Shown here: positions 12,722-25,489 of the stretch, piece after piece
Position numbering within the stretch: position 1 is the stretch's first letter
Layout: the number at the start of each line of letters is the position of its first letter
Assembly (NCBI GenBank): GCA_021613375.1
Contig: CM038716.1
Coordinates: 11,702,774 to 11,766,773, forward strand
Origin: Megaleporinus macrocephalus
Lineage: Eukaryota; Chordata; Actinopteri; Characiformes; Anostomidae
DNA length: 64,000 bases
Reading direction: 5' to 3'
Translations under genes and position numbers: made by a program
The notes under the pieces: model-generated
What the model saw: the letters and a program-made list of their open reading frames with translations, nothing else
Database searches by the model: none
What the model was told of the DNA's origin: nothing

Positions 12722-12860
12722 GCATTGTCAATCGATCCATCAATTAATAAACCAATTAGTGTGTATCTTATGGTCTATCAATCAATCAATCAATCCATCA
12801 ATCAATGTCTGTCTATCTATCTATCTATCTATCTATCTGATTGTCAATCAATCAATCATT
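12641..12860. repeat. (ATCT)n microsatellite cluster
   Basis: A short (TAGA)n run at 12645-12662 is directly followed by (ATCT)n at about 12668-12721, an inverted arrangement. A second run lies at 12808-12838. ATCA-type words separate the two. Confidence 0.9.
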
Positions 12861-13007
12861 TTCTAAATTAAAGAATAAATTATGAACTTCTGTATTTTAT
12901 AAATGAGTAAAGTAGAGCTTAATCATAAACTCAGGTACTGTAAGTCACTGGTGAGTAATGAGAGTATCTCTGCTCAGGGTCGCATCCTCACTTCAGAAAC
13001 CAGGAAA

Positions 13008-14432
13008 CAGTGAAACAGAGAAACACTGAAACAGTGAAACACTCAAACACTGAAACACCCAAACACTGAAACAGTGAAACACTCAAACACTGAAACACCC
13101 ACACACCGAAACACTCAAACACTCAAACACTCAAACACTCAAACATTCAAACACTCAAACACTCAAACAATGAAACAGTGAAACAACCAAACACTCAAAC
13201 ACTCAAACACTTAAACACTCAAACCTTCAAACCCTCAAACACTCAAACACTCAAACACTGAAACAATGAAACACTAAAACAATGAAACAGTGGAACACTC
13301 AAACAATGAAACAGTGAAACAACCAAACACTCAAACACCCAAACACTGAAACAATGAAACACTCAAACACTCAAACAATGAAACACTCAAACACCCAAAC
13401 ACTGAAACAATGAAACACTCAAACACTGAAACACCCAAACACTCAAACAATGAAACACTCAAACACTCAAACAATGAAACACTCAAACACTCAAACAATG
13501 AAACACTCAAACACACACTCAAACACTGAAACAATGAAACACTGAAACAATGAAACACCCAAACACTGAAACACTAAAACAATGAAACAATGAAACACTG
13601 AAACACTCAAACACTGAAACAATTAAACAATGAAACACTGAAACAATGAAACACTCAAACACTGAATCACTGAAACACTGAAACACTGAAACACTGAAAC
13701 ACTCAAACACTGAAACACTGAAACACTGAAACACTCAAACAATGAAACACTCAAACACTCAAATACTCAAACACTGAAACAATGAAACACTCAAACACTG
13801 AAACAATGAAACACTCAAACACTGAAACAATGAAACACTCAAACACTCAAATACTCAAACACTGAAACAATGAAACACTGAAACAATGAAACACTCAAAC
13901 ACTCAAACACTGAATCACTCAAACACTGAAACACTGAAACACTGAATCACTCAAACACTGAAACACTGAAACACTGAAACACTCAAACACTGAAACAATG
14001 AAACACTCAAACACTGAAACAATTAAACACTCAAACACTCAAACACTCAAATACTCAAACACTGAAACAATGAAACACTCAAACACTCAAACACTCAAAT
14101 ACTCAAACACTGAAACAATGAAACACTCAAACACCCAAACACTGAAACAATGAAACACTCAAACACTGAAACAATGAAACACTCAAACACTGAAACAATG
14201 AAACACTCAAACACTCAAATACTCAAACACTGAAACAATGAAACACTCAAACACTGAAACAATGAAACACTCAAACACTGAAACAATGAAACACTCAAAC
14301 ACTGAACCACTCAAACACTGAAACAATGAATCACTTAAACACTCAAACACTGAAACAATGAAACACTGAAACACTCAAACAATGAAACACTGAAACAATG
14401 AAACACACAAACATTCAAACACTGAAAAAACA
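13008..14432. repeat. 8-bp minisatellite (AAACACTS/AAACAATG), ~175 copies
   Basis: The unit is aaacactg, aaacactc or aaacaatg, with point variants such as aatcactg. The three main variants are interspersed rather than blocked, so repeated unequal exchange is likely. Minus-strand frames reading FSVSVFECF are by-products of the repeat. Confidence 0.95.
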
Positions 14433-14724
14433 TTATTTATCAGACGAGTGATGTGACATCAAAGCTGTGTTGTTGACAGAGGTTACATCAGACAGGAGAT
14501 TAGCTCTCACTGCGTACTGACGCTGATCAGCTCACAGAGTACATAACCCACCAGACTCATCAGTAACACATACACAGACTCAGAAACCAGATAAAAATTA
14601 TTAAAAATACTGAAAACCATTAAAATATTATAATTAATATAATAATTAAAATATACAAATATTTCTCATTAATAACTGCCTTATCATTAAACCAACAAAC
14701 ACATTCAGGTCATAAACTGTAGAG
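14433..14724. other. Single-copy AT-rich spacer
   Basis: No recognisable content. Confidence 0.4.
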
Positions 14725-14726
14725 AA

Positions 14727-15640
14727 AGGACCCCCACAGGACCACCGCAGAGCAGCTACTATTTCTGTGCACTGCATAGTGTGTGTTGTGCTGGTGTGAG
14801 TGGATCAGACACAGCAGTGCTGCTACTGAGCAACGGGATAGCACCTCAGTTTTACTGCTGGACTGAGAATCGTCCACCAACCAAAACTATCCAGAAAACA
14901 GTGTCCTGTGGGCGGCGTCCTGTGACCTCTGATGAAGGACTGGTGGTGTGACATTGCTTACACAACACAGCTTACTGGATACTGCCAACAGGACGTGGCT
15001 CACGGGACACCACACACAGGACACCACTCGCAGGACGCCACTCACAGGAAGCCACACGCAGGACGCTGCCCACAGGATTCTGCCCAAAGGATTTTGCTCA
15101 CAGGACGCTGCCCACAGGACGCTGCCCACAGAATGATGCTCACAGGACACTGCCCACAGGATGCTGCTCACAGGACACTGCCCACAGGACACTGCCCACA
15201 GGACACTGCTCACAGGACACTGCCCACAGGACACTGCCCACAGGACGCTGCCCACTGGATGCTGCCCACAGGACACTGCCCACAGGATGCTGCTCACAGG
15301 ACACTGCTCACAGCATACTGCTCACAGGACACTGCTCACAGGACACTGCCCACAGGACACTGCTCACAGGACACTGCCCACAGGACACTGCCCACTGGAT
15401 GCTGCCAACAGGACACTACTCAAAAGATGCTGCCCACAGGACACTGCTCACAGGACACTGTCCACAGGACACTGCTCAAAGGACGCTGCCCACAGGACAC
15501 TGTTGGTTTGATGTTGTTGGTTGGTGGACGATTCTCAGTGTGACTGCAGTGCTAAGAATGACCCACCTCCCTAATAATACCTGCTCTGTGGTGGTCCTGT
15601 GGGGGTCCTGTCTTCTAAAGAACAGGGTAACAAAGTAGAA
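14727..15640. mobile_element. Palindromic MITE P, copy 2, expanded by an internal array
   Basis: The left arm at 14727-14960 and right arm at 15505-15640 match blocks of copy 1: gtgtgttgtgctggtgtgag, ggactgagaatcgtccacca, ggtggacgattctcagtgtg, and cctgtgggggtcctgtc near the right end. The arms at about 14862-14885 and 15520-15540 are inverted relative to each other, so the internal array sits in the loop of a potential hairpin. Confidence 0.7.
14960..15505. repeat. 15-bp array inside MITE P, ~36 copies
   Basis: The unit is cacaggacactgccc with variants (gacgctgccc, gatgctgctc). It corresponds to a 15-bp segment that occurs as a diverged dimer at the centre of MITE P copy 1 (8805-8835). Because 15 is a multiple of 3, all plus frames stay open and give peptides such as HRTLPTGHCPQD. 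These are not genes. Confidence 0.9.
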
Positions 15641-16315
15641 TCAGACTGAGCTCGGTGCTGATCGGCTGTTTAATATCATTAGGCGAGAGTGTAAACGCAG
15701 AGACTCTCCGAGTTCTGCTGTGATCCACACCCGAGCGCGTTCCCCTCACACTGAGCCGGAGCGCTCACTGAGCTGTGCATTAAGCTGATTTGAGGCGCGT
15801 GGGAGTGTTTTTCTTGCCTCGTGCTTCTCAGAATGGGACTAGAATTTAATAATCGTCAGCTATCGCTAGGAATGAGTAGATGGCACTGTTAAATCATAAA
15901 TGCGTCTGTCCGCGATGAGACATCCAGAAAGTGCCGGCGTTCCGGCGTTCCGGTGTTTCGGCGCTCCTCCAAGGGTTAAGCACTCTGCCGCTTCCCCAGG
16001 CTGCCGCTATCTTTGTCTCTTTTCTCTCGGACTCGGCCGAGTATACGGGCAGGCATATTTAATTTAGTCCCGTCTAAGTGCACTCAGTGCGCCGGGGCCG
16101 CTAATGCGCGTTAGCGTATGCAGGAGTGTTTGGCTGATGTAAATTGAGTAAGAGGACCTGTGACCGAACTCCAATCACCCCGTAATGAAATGCATGTTAT
16201 ATGTGTGTTTCACATACGCTCACTGCACTGCTGCACTTTCAGCGGGTAACACAGAAACCAGTACAGCCAGTTCTGCACATCAGCGTCTGAGATTTTTCAT
16301 CTGCACGTGCTTTTA
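15641..16315. other. Single-copy, GC/CpG-rich island
   Basis: A 0.65-kb stretch between two arrays. It is rich in CpG and has no TE blocks. No coding signature. Candidate conserved non-coding or regulatory DNA (inference). Confidence 0.4.
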
Positions 16316-16317
16316 TA

Positions 16318-19300
16318 CCCTCAGTATCTTTCAGTAGTATATCAGTCAGTAGTATATCAGTCAGTAGTATATCAGACAGCATTATATCAGTCAGCATTAT
16401 ATCAGACAGTAGTATATCAGTCAGTAGTATATCAGTCAGTAGTATATCAGTCAGTAGTATATCAGTCAGCATTATATCAGTCAGCATTATATCAGACAGT
16501 AGTATATCAGTCAGTAGTATATCAGTCAGCATTATATCAGACAGTAGTATATCAGTCAGCATTATATCAGACAGTAGTATATCAGTCAGCATTATATCAG
16601 TCAGTAGTATATCAGTCAGTAGTATATCAGACAGTAGTATATCAGTCAGCATTATATCAGTCAGTAGTATATCAGTCAGTAGTATATCAGTCAGCATTAT
16701 ATCAGTCAGCATTATATCAGACAGTAGTATATCAGTCAGCATTATATCAGACAGTAGTATATCAGTCAGCATTATATCAGACAGTAGTATATCAGTCAGC
16801 ATTATATCAGTCAGTAGTATATCAGTCAGCATTATATCAGTCAGCATTATATCAGACAGTAGTATATCAGTCAGTAGTATATCAGACAGTAGAATATCAG
16901 TCAGCATTATATCAGACAGTAGTATATCAGTCAGTAGTATATCAGACAGTAGAATATCAGTCAGCATTATATCAGACAGTAGTATATCAGTCAGCATTAT
17001 ATCAGACAGTAGTATATCAGTCAGCATTATATCAGTCAGCATTATATCAGACAGTAGTATATCAGTCAACATTATATCAGACAGTAGAATATCAGTCAGC
17101 ATTATATCAGTCAGTAGTATATCAGTCAGTAGTATATCAGACAGTAGAATATCAGTCAGCATTATATTAGTCAGTAGTATATCAGTCAGTAGTATATCAG
17201 TCAGCATTATATCAGTCAGCATTATATCAGTCAGTAGTATATCAGTCAGCATTATATCAGACAGTAGTATATCAGTCAGCATTATATCAGACAGTAGTAT
17301 ATCAGTCAGCATTATATCAGTCAGTAGTATATCAGTCAGCATTATATCAGTCAGCATTATATCAGACAGTAGTATATCAGTCAGTAGTATATCAGTCAGT
17401 AGTATATCAGTCAGCATTATATCAGTCAGCATTATATCAGACAGTAGTATATCAGTCAGCATTATATCAGTCAGTAGTATATCAGTCAGCATTATATCAG
17501 ACAGTAGTATCTAAGTCAGCATTATATCAGTCAGTAGTAAATCACTCAGCATTATATCAGACAGTAGTATATCAGTCGGCATTATATCAGTCAGCATTAT
17601 ATCAGTCAGTAGTATATCAGTCAGTAGTATATCAGTCAGTAGTATATCAGTCAGCATTATATCAGACAGTAGTATATCAGTCAGCATTATATCAGTCAGT
17701 AGTATATCAGTCAGTAGTATATCAGTCAGTAGTATATCAGTCAGCATTATATCAGTCAGTAGTATATCAGTCAGCATTATATCAGTCAGTAGTATATCAG
17801 TCAGCATTATATCAGACAGTAGTATATCAGTCAGCATTATATCAGTCAGTAGTATATCAGTCAGCATTATATCAGTCAGTAGTATATCAGTCAGTAGTAT
17901 ACCAGTCAGTAGTATATAAGTCAGCATTATATCAGTCAGTAGTATATCAGTCAGCATTATATCAGTCAGTAGTATATCAGTCAGCATTATATCAGACAGT
18001 AGTATATCAGTCAGTAGTATATAAGTCAGCATTATATCAGACAGTAGTATATCAGACAGTAGTATATCAGTCAGTAGTATATCAGTCAGTAGTATATCAG
18101 TCAGCATTATATCAGACAGTAGTATATCAGTCAGCATTATATCAGACAGTAGTATATCAGTCAGTAGTATACCAGTCAGTAGTATATAAGTCAGCATTAT
18201 ATCAGTCAGTAGTATATAAGTCAGCATTATATCAGACAGTAGTATATCAGTCAGTAGTATATCAGTCAGCATTATATCAGTCAGTAGTATATCAGTCAGT
18301 AGTATACCAGTCAGTAGTATATAAGTCAGCATTATATCAGTCAGTAGTATATCAGTCAGCATTATATCAGTCAGTAGTATATCAGTCAGCATTATATCAG
18401 ACAGTAGTATATCAGTCAGTAGTATATAAGTCAGCATTATATCAGACAGTAGTATATCAGACAGTAGTATATCAGTCAGTTGTATATCAGTCAGAAGTAT
18501 ATCAGTCAGCATTATATCAGACAGTAGTATATCAGTCAGTAGTATATCAGTCAGCATTATATCAGACAGTAGTATATCAGTCAGAAGTATAGCGCAGCAT
18601 TAAATCAGACAGTAGTAGAGTCAGTCATGTATATCAGTCATATATATCCAGTCAGCATTATATCAGACAGTAGTATATCAGTCAGCATTATATCCAGACA
18701 GTAGTATAGTCAGTCAGCATTATATCAGTCAGTAGTATAATCAGTCGACATTACATCAGTCATGTATTATATCAGACAGTAGTATATCAGTCAGTAGTAT
18801 GATCAACAGTACTATATCAGTCATATATCATAAGTCAGCATTATATCAGTCAGTTTGATATCAACAGTAGTAATCATCATAGTATATTAGTCACATGTAT
18901 ATCAACAGTAGTATATCAGTCAGTAGTAATACAGTCAGTAGTATAACAGTCAGCATTATATCCAGTCAGTAGTATATCAGTCATGCATTACATCAGTCAG
19001 TATGAATATCAGACAGTATATATCAGTCAGCATTATATCATCAGCATTATATCAGTCAGTATATATCAGTCAGTAGTAACTCATCACATTTTATCAGTCA
19101 GCATTATATCAGTCAGTAGTATATCAGTCAGCATTATATCAGTCAGTAGTATATCAGTCAGCATTATATCTTTCAGTAGTATATCACTCAGCATTATATC
19201 AGACAGTAGTATATCAGTCGGCATTATATCAGTCAGCATTATATCAGACAGTAGTATATCAGTCAGTAGTATATGCAGTCAGCATTATATCAGTCAGTAT

Positions 19301-22300
19301 GTATATCGATCTAGTAGTATATCAGTCAGTAGCATATCAGTCAGTAGTATAGTCAGTCAGCATTATATCAGTCAGTAGTATATCAGACAGCATTATAGTC
19401 AGTCAGTATATATCATCTCAGCATGTATATCAGACAGTAGTATATCAGTCAGCATTATATCAGTCAGTAGTATATCAGTCAGCATTATATCAGTCAGTAG
19501 TATATCAGTCAGCATTATATCAGACAGTAGTATATCAGTCAGTAGTATATCAGTCAGTAGTATATCAGTCAGTGCTATATCAGTCAGCATTATATCAGAC
19601 AGTAGTATATCAGTCAGTAGAATATCAGTCAGTAGTATATCAGCCAGTATTATATCAGTCAGCATTATATCAGTCAGTAGTATATCAGTCAGCATTACAT
19701 CAGTCAGTAGTACATCAGTCAGCATTATATCAGACAGTAGTACATCAGTCAGCATTATATCAGTCAGCATTATATCAGACAGTAGTATATCAGTCAGTTG
19801 TATCTAAGTCAGCATTATATCAGTCAGTAGTATATCAGTCAGCATTATATCAGACAGTAGTATATCAGTCAGCATTATATCAGTCAGCATTATATCAGTC
19901 AGTAGTATATCAGTCAGCATTTTATCAGTCAGCATTATATCAGTCAGTAGTATATCAGTCAGCATTATATCAGTCAGTAGTATATCAGTCAGCATTATAT
20001 CTTTCAGTAGTATATCAACAGTATAGTATCATCAGTAGTATATCGGCATCATCAGTAGTATGCATCAGCATTATATCAGTCAGTAGTATATCGATCAGTA
20101 GTATATCAGTCAGTAGTATATCAGTCAGTAGTATATCAGTCAGCATTATATCAGTCAGTAGTATATCAGTCAGCATTATATCAGTCAGTAGTATATCAGT
20201 CAGCATTATATCAGTCAGTAGTATATCAGTCAGCCTCATATCTTTCAGTAGTATATCACTCAGCATTATATCAGACAGTAGTATATCAGTCAGCATTATA
20301 TCAGTCAGTAGTATATCAGTCAGCATTATATCAGTCAGTAGTATATCAGTCAGCATTATATCAGACAGTAGTATATCAGTCAGTAGTATATCAGTCAGTA
20401 GTATATCAGTCAGTGCTATATCAGTCAGCATTATATCAGTCAGTAGTATATCAGTCAGTAGTATATCAGTCAGTAGTATATCAGTCAGTATTATATCAGT
20501 CAGCATTATATCAGTCAGTAGTATATCAGTCAGCATTACATCAGTCAGTAGTATATCAGTCAGCATTATATCAGTCAGTATTATATCAGACAGTAGTATA
20601 TCAGTCAGCATTATATCAGTCAGTATTATATCAGTCAGTAGTATCATCGCGTATATCGACAGTAGTATATCAGTCAGTAGTATATCAGTCAGCATTATAT
20701 CGGTCAGTAGTATATCAGTCAGTAGTATATCAGTCAGCATTATATCAGACAGTAGTATATCAGTCAGTAGTATATCAGTCAGCATTATATCGGTCAGTAG
20801 TATATCAGTCAGCATTATATCAGCTCATGTAGTAATATCAGTCTAGCAGTATATCAGTCAGTATATATATCAGCATTATATCAGTCATAGTATATCAGTC
20901 AGCATTATATCAGTCAGTAGTATATCAGTCAGCATTATATCAGTACAGTAGTATATCAGTCAGTAGTATATACAGTCAGCATTATATCAGACAGTAGTAT
21001 ATCAGACATAGTATATCAGTCATATATAGCAGTCAGTAGTATATCAGTCAGCATATATATCATCAGTAGTATATCATCAGCATTATATCGACAGTAGTAT
21101 CTCAGTCAGTCAGTATACCAGTCAGTAGTATATCAGTCAGCAGTATATCATTCAGTAGTATATCAGTCAGCATTATATCAGACAGTAGTATATCAGTATC
21201 AGTAGTATTATCAGTCAGTCAGTATATCAGTCAGTAGTATATCAGTCAGTAGTATACTCAGTCAGTAGTATATCAGTCAGCATTATATCAGTCAGTAGTA
21301 TATCAGTCAGCATTATATCAGTCAGTAGTATATCAGACAGCATTATATCAGACAGTAGTATATCAGTCAGTAGTATATAAGTCAGCATTATATCAGTACA
21401 GTAGTATAATCAACAGTAGTATATCAGTCAGTTGTATATCAGTCAGAAGTATATCAGTCAGCATTATATCAGACAGTAGTATATCAGTCAGTAGTATATC
21501 AGTCAGCATTATATCAGACAGTAGTATATCAGTCAGAAGTATATCAGTCAGCATTATATCAGACAGTAGTATATCAGTCAGTAGTATATCAGTCAGTAGT
21601 ATATCAGTCAGCATTATATCAGACAGTAGTATATCAGTCAGCATTATATCAGACGAGTCAGTCGATTATATCAGTCAGCATTATATCAGACAGTAGTATA
21701 TCAGTCAGCATTATATCAGTCAGTAGTATATCAGTCAGCATTACATCAGTCAGTATTATATCAGACAGTAGTATATCAGTCAGTAGTATATCAGACAGTA
21801 CTATATCAGTCAGTAGTATATAAGTCAGCATTATATCAGTCAGTATTATATCAGACAGTAGTATATCAGTCAGTAGTATATTAGTCAGCATTATATCAGA
21901 CAGTAGTATATCAGTCAGTAGTATATCAGTCAGTAGTATAACAGTCAGCATTATATCAGTCAGTAGTATATCAGTCAGCATTACATCAGTCAGTATAATA
22001 TCAGACAGTAGTATATCAGTCAGTAGTATATCAGACAGTAGTATATCAGTCAGTAGTATATAAGTCAGCATTATATCAGTCAGTAGTATATAAGTCAGCA
22101 TTATATCAGTCAGTAGTATATCAGTCAGTATTATATCAGTCAGTAGTATATCAGACAGTAGTATATCAGTCAGTAGTATATAAGTCAGCATTATATCAGT
22201 CAGTATTACATCAGTCAGTAGTATATCAGTCAGTGGTATATAAGTCAGCATTATATCAGTCAGTAGTATATCAGTCAGTAGTATATAAGTCAGCATTATA

Positions 22301-22470
22301 TCAGTCAGTATTACATCAGTCAGTAGTATATCAGTCAGTGGTATATAAGTCAGCATTATATCAGTCAGTAGTATATCAGTCAGTATTATATCAGACAGTA
22401 GTATATCAGACAGTAGTATATCAGTCAGCATTATATCACTCAGTAGCATATCAGACAGTATTATATCTGT
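16318..22470. repeat. 6.1-kb minisatellite of a 15-bp unit, ~410 copies
   Basis: Two main unit variants, agtagtatatcagtc and agcattatatcagtc, alternate in complex patterns with minor variants (atcagac, ataagtc, accagtc). Rare variants recur at multiples of 15 bp: accagtcagtagtatataag at 17901, 18171 and 18306, and cagtggtatataag at 22231 and 22336. This reveals higher-order duplication. Open frames of up to 417 codons (minus, LLTDI repeats) and 424 codons (plus, YQSVV/SVSIIS repeats) follow directly from the 15-bp period. Indel-rich patches occur at about 18585-19440, 20030-20080 and 20640-21430. Confidence 0.97.
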
Positions 22471-22474
22471 ATAC

Positions 22475-23529
22475 CAACGTACTAACCACTACACCACCAT
22501 ACTAACCACTAAACCACCATACTAACCACTACACCACCATACTAACTACTACACCACCATACTAACCACTACACCACCATACTAACCACTACACCACCAT
22601 ACTAACCACTACACCAACATACTGACCACTACACCACCATCTAGACCACTACACCACCATACTAACCACTACACCACCATACTAACCACTACACCACCAT
22701 ACTAACCACTACACCACCAAACTAACCACTACACCACACAAACTGAACCACTACACCACATACTAACACTACACCACCATACTAACCACTACACCACCAA
22801 ACTGACCACTACACCACCATACGAACCACTACACCACCGTACTAACCACTACACCACCATACATAACCACTACACCACCGTACTAACCACTACACCACCA
22901 TACTAACCACTACACCCCGTACTATCCACTACACCACCATACTAACCACTACACCACCAAAACTAACCACTGACACCACCATACTAACCCGACTCCACCA
23001 GATCCCACTACTCCACCATACTAACCACTACACCACCGTACTAACCTACTACACCACCATACTAACCACTACACCACCATACTAACCACCTACACCACCA
23101 TTCTAACCACTACACCACCATACTAACCACGTACACCACCATACTGACCACTACACACATACTAACACCTACACCACCTGACGACCCACTACACCACCAT
23201 ACTAACCACTACACCACCATACTGACCACTACACCACCATACTAACCACTACACCACCCATACTGACCACTACACCACCATACTGAACCATCTACACCAC
23301 CTATACTGACCACTACACCACCATACTAACACTACACCACCATACTGACCACTACACCACCATACTAACCACTACACACACCGTACTAACCACTACTCAC
23401 ACCATACTAACCACTACACCACCATACTAACACTACACCACCATACTAACCACTACACCACCATACTAACCACTACACCACCATACTAACCACTACACCA
23501 CCATACTAAACACTACACCACCGTACTAA
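22475..23529. repeat. 20-bp minisatellite, ~52 copies
   Basis: The unit is actaaccactacaccaccat. The first ~250 bp and the last ~100 bp are nearly perfect, whereas about 22730-23420 is full of single-base insertions and deletions. It directly abuts the 15-bp array. Confidence 0.95.
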
Positions 23530-24311
23530 GTATTTTGTATTCAATTATTTTTGTTATTACTTTTTTTAAACAGTATTGTAATTTGATTTTCATTATACAT
23601 TTTTATATAAAATATGAGAAAATATATATTTTTTTTATTCTTTCATTCATCTTTAACTAAATGAAAACATATTCTTACTAATGTTTTTACTATTAATGTC
23701 TATATTCTTTGGAAAAGTATTTTTGTTTGTTTATTTATTTAGTTAGTTGGAAATATTTTTTTTTTACATTATCTTTACATAATATATTAAATGTAATAAG
23801 CAATGATTATAAACGTTTAATACAAATTGATATTAAAATGTAATATTATTATCATTGGTTTAGAATAGAAATGTATCCTTAAATTTTAATTTTAATATAT
23901 ATTTCAATTTAATATGTATTTTTTCTTGTTTATTATTCTTAAAGTGTTATTTTATTTTTTCCCGCAGTCAGAGCTTCCTTCTTAATCATCTCCAGCCCTC
24001 ATACCAGCTGAAAAAAAAACACAGCCATGAAAGCAGAAGGATCTGAGTTGGCGTTCGGTGGGCTGCGCTGTTTAGATAAGTCTTCTTCTGGAGCCTGACA
24101 GGGGCCGCTGTTTCATAATCGTCATTCAGACGCGCACATCAAAAACGGAGAGCGCTTACTAATTGGCTAATCAGATCCAAGGTTACTGTCCTTTTCTCCT
24201 CCTGTTTCAGAAATACTCCCTCTGAATGGATAATGAAGATTAACGAGCCGTTTGAATTTTTCTGCTTTCCTTTTTTCCCCCAACAGCGTTTAAACCTCAC
24301 ACAACAAAATG
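23530..24311. other. Single-copy spacer, AT-rich then CpG-containing
   Basis: 23530-23960 is very AT-rich without a clear repeat. 23960-24311 is more balanced and contains tactaattggctaatcagat. No gene recognised. Confidence 0.4.
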
Positions 24312-24840
24312 TTAATTGGGGAGGAGAGAGAAGGAGAGAGTGAGAGTGAGAAAGAGAGAGAGAGGAGTGGAGAGGAGGGAGAGAGAGAGCGTGAGAGAGG
24401 GGGAAGAGAGAGAGCGAGAGAGAGAGAGTAGGGGGGAGAGAGAACGGGATAGAGAAAGAGAGAGAGAGAGAGAGCGAGAGAAGAAATGGATAGAGAGAAA
24501 GAAAGAGAAAGAGAAAGGGAAAGAGATAGAGGGATAGAGAGGGGGAGAAAGAGGGGGGGTGGAGAGAAAGAGATAGAGATTAAGGGGGAGAGAAAGAGCG
24601 AGGGAGAGGGCGAGAGAGATAGAGGGAGAGTGAGGGCGAGAGAGAGAGAGACAAACAGAGATAGAGATAGAGAGAGGGAGAGAGAGAAACAGAGACACAG
24701 AGAGAGGCCGAGAGAGAGATAGAGACAAACACAGAGAGAGAAATTGGAGTGGGGAGAGAGATAGAGAAAGAGAGGGAAAGTGAGAGCGAAAAAGAGAGAG
24801 AGAGAAAGAGAGAGAGAGAAAGTGGAGGAGAGGAAAGTCT
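24312..24840. repeat. Purine (GA/GGGA/GAAA) low-complexity tract
   Basis: More than 500 bases that are almost entirely A and G on this strand. It mixes GAGA, GGGA, GAAA and GATA steps and has only isolated C or T. Minus-strand frames reading SLSLSLS are by-products. Long homopurine tracts can form triplex (H-DNA). Confidence 0.95.
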
Positions 24841-25485
24841 TAAGACTTCCAGACTGTGTGGGGGGAGATGCTAATGCGCTATGGGTGGTGAGGAGGAGTA
24901 TTGACATTTGGAGGTGAAGCTAAATCAGGGCAGGAGCAGCTCCTCGTGTATTGGAGAGCCATCAGGGTGAAATATTAGCAGCTCCGACGCAAAGGTGCTG
25001 CTTTCAGCATGTTTCCCGGTGCTTCCCGCCGTCCCACCCGTATCCATGCGCGCTCCGCCGCTGCTCTCTAACCCCACACCGCTGCTGGAGCCGCGTCCGC
25101 GCCACCGCGGCGCAATCAGACCGGCGGCGGGGCTCGCTCAGAGGAGCCGCCACTCACGCTCACATCTACATGCATTACAGATGACCTTTCATTCGGATCC
25201 GCTCTTCCATTAGCATGCGCGGCGGCTCCGAGGGTCTCTGGAGTGTCCTTTGTGTGTCGGAGTCTCGGGGCTGTATGGAAATTGACACCCATCTCCATAC
25301 AGCTCTCATGTAGGCTGCTGGGAGATTTCACTGGAGCCACTGGGCCCCTCACGCTCGCCTCCTGCTGGATGTAGTCTAGCGTGGGCTGCATGTTGGGCAT
25401 TGTCTACTGAACAGCACCAACCATGCTTCCCAAGAAGAAAACCCACCGATACCCACTCAGTAGCGCCCTCTCTGGTAGATACAGT
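24841..25485. other. Single-copy CpG-rich stretch
   Basis: 24970-25260 has the highest CpG density of the window (for example ccgcgtccgcgccaccgcgg). No splice-bounded exon or protein family is recognisable. It could be a small CpG island or regulatory element. Confidence 0.4.
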
Positions 25486-25489
25486 AATC

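Noticed and set aside
14887..15543. 203-codon (+) and 136-codon (-) frames in the MITE P array
   Set aside because: By-products of the 15-bp unit; all plus frames are open and no initiation or splice context exists.
16239..20846. Open frames of 266-424 codons on both strands in the 15-bp array
   Set aside because: They follow directly from a unit that is a multiple of 3 without stop codons. Both strands are open, the peptides are pure repeats, and no gene signals flank them.
24290..24907. 205-codon serine/leucine-rich frame
   Set aside because: Complement of the purine tract; low complexity only.
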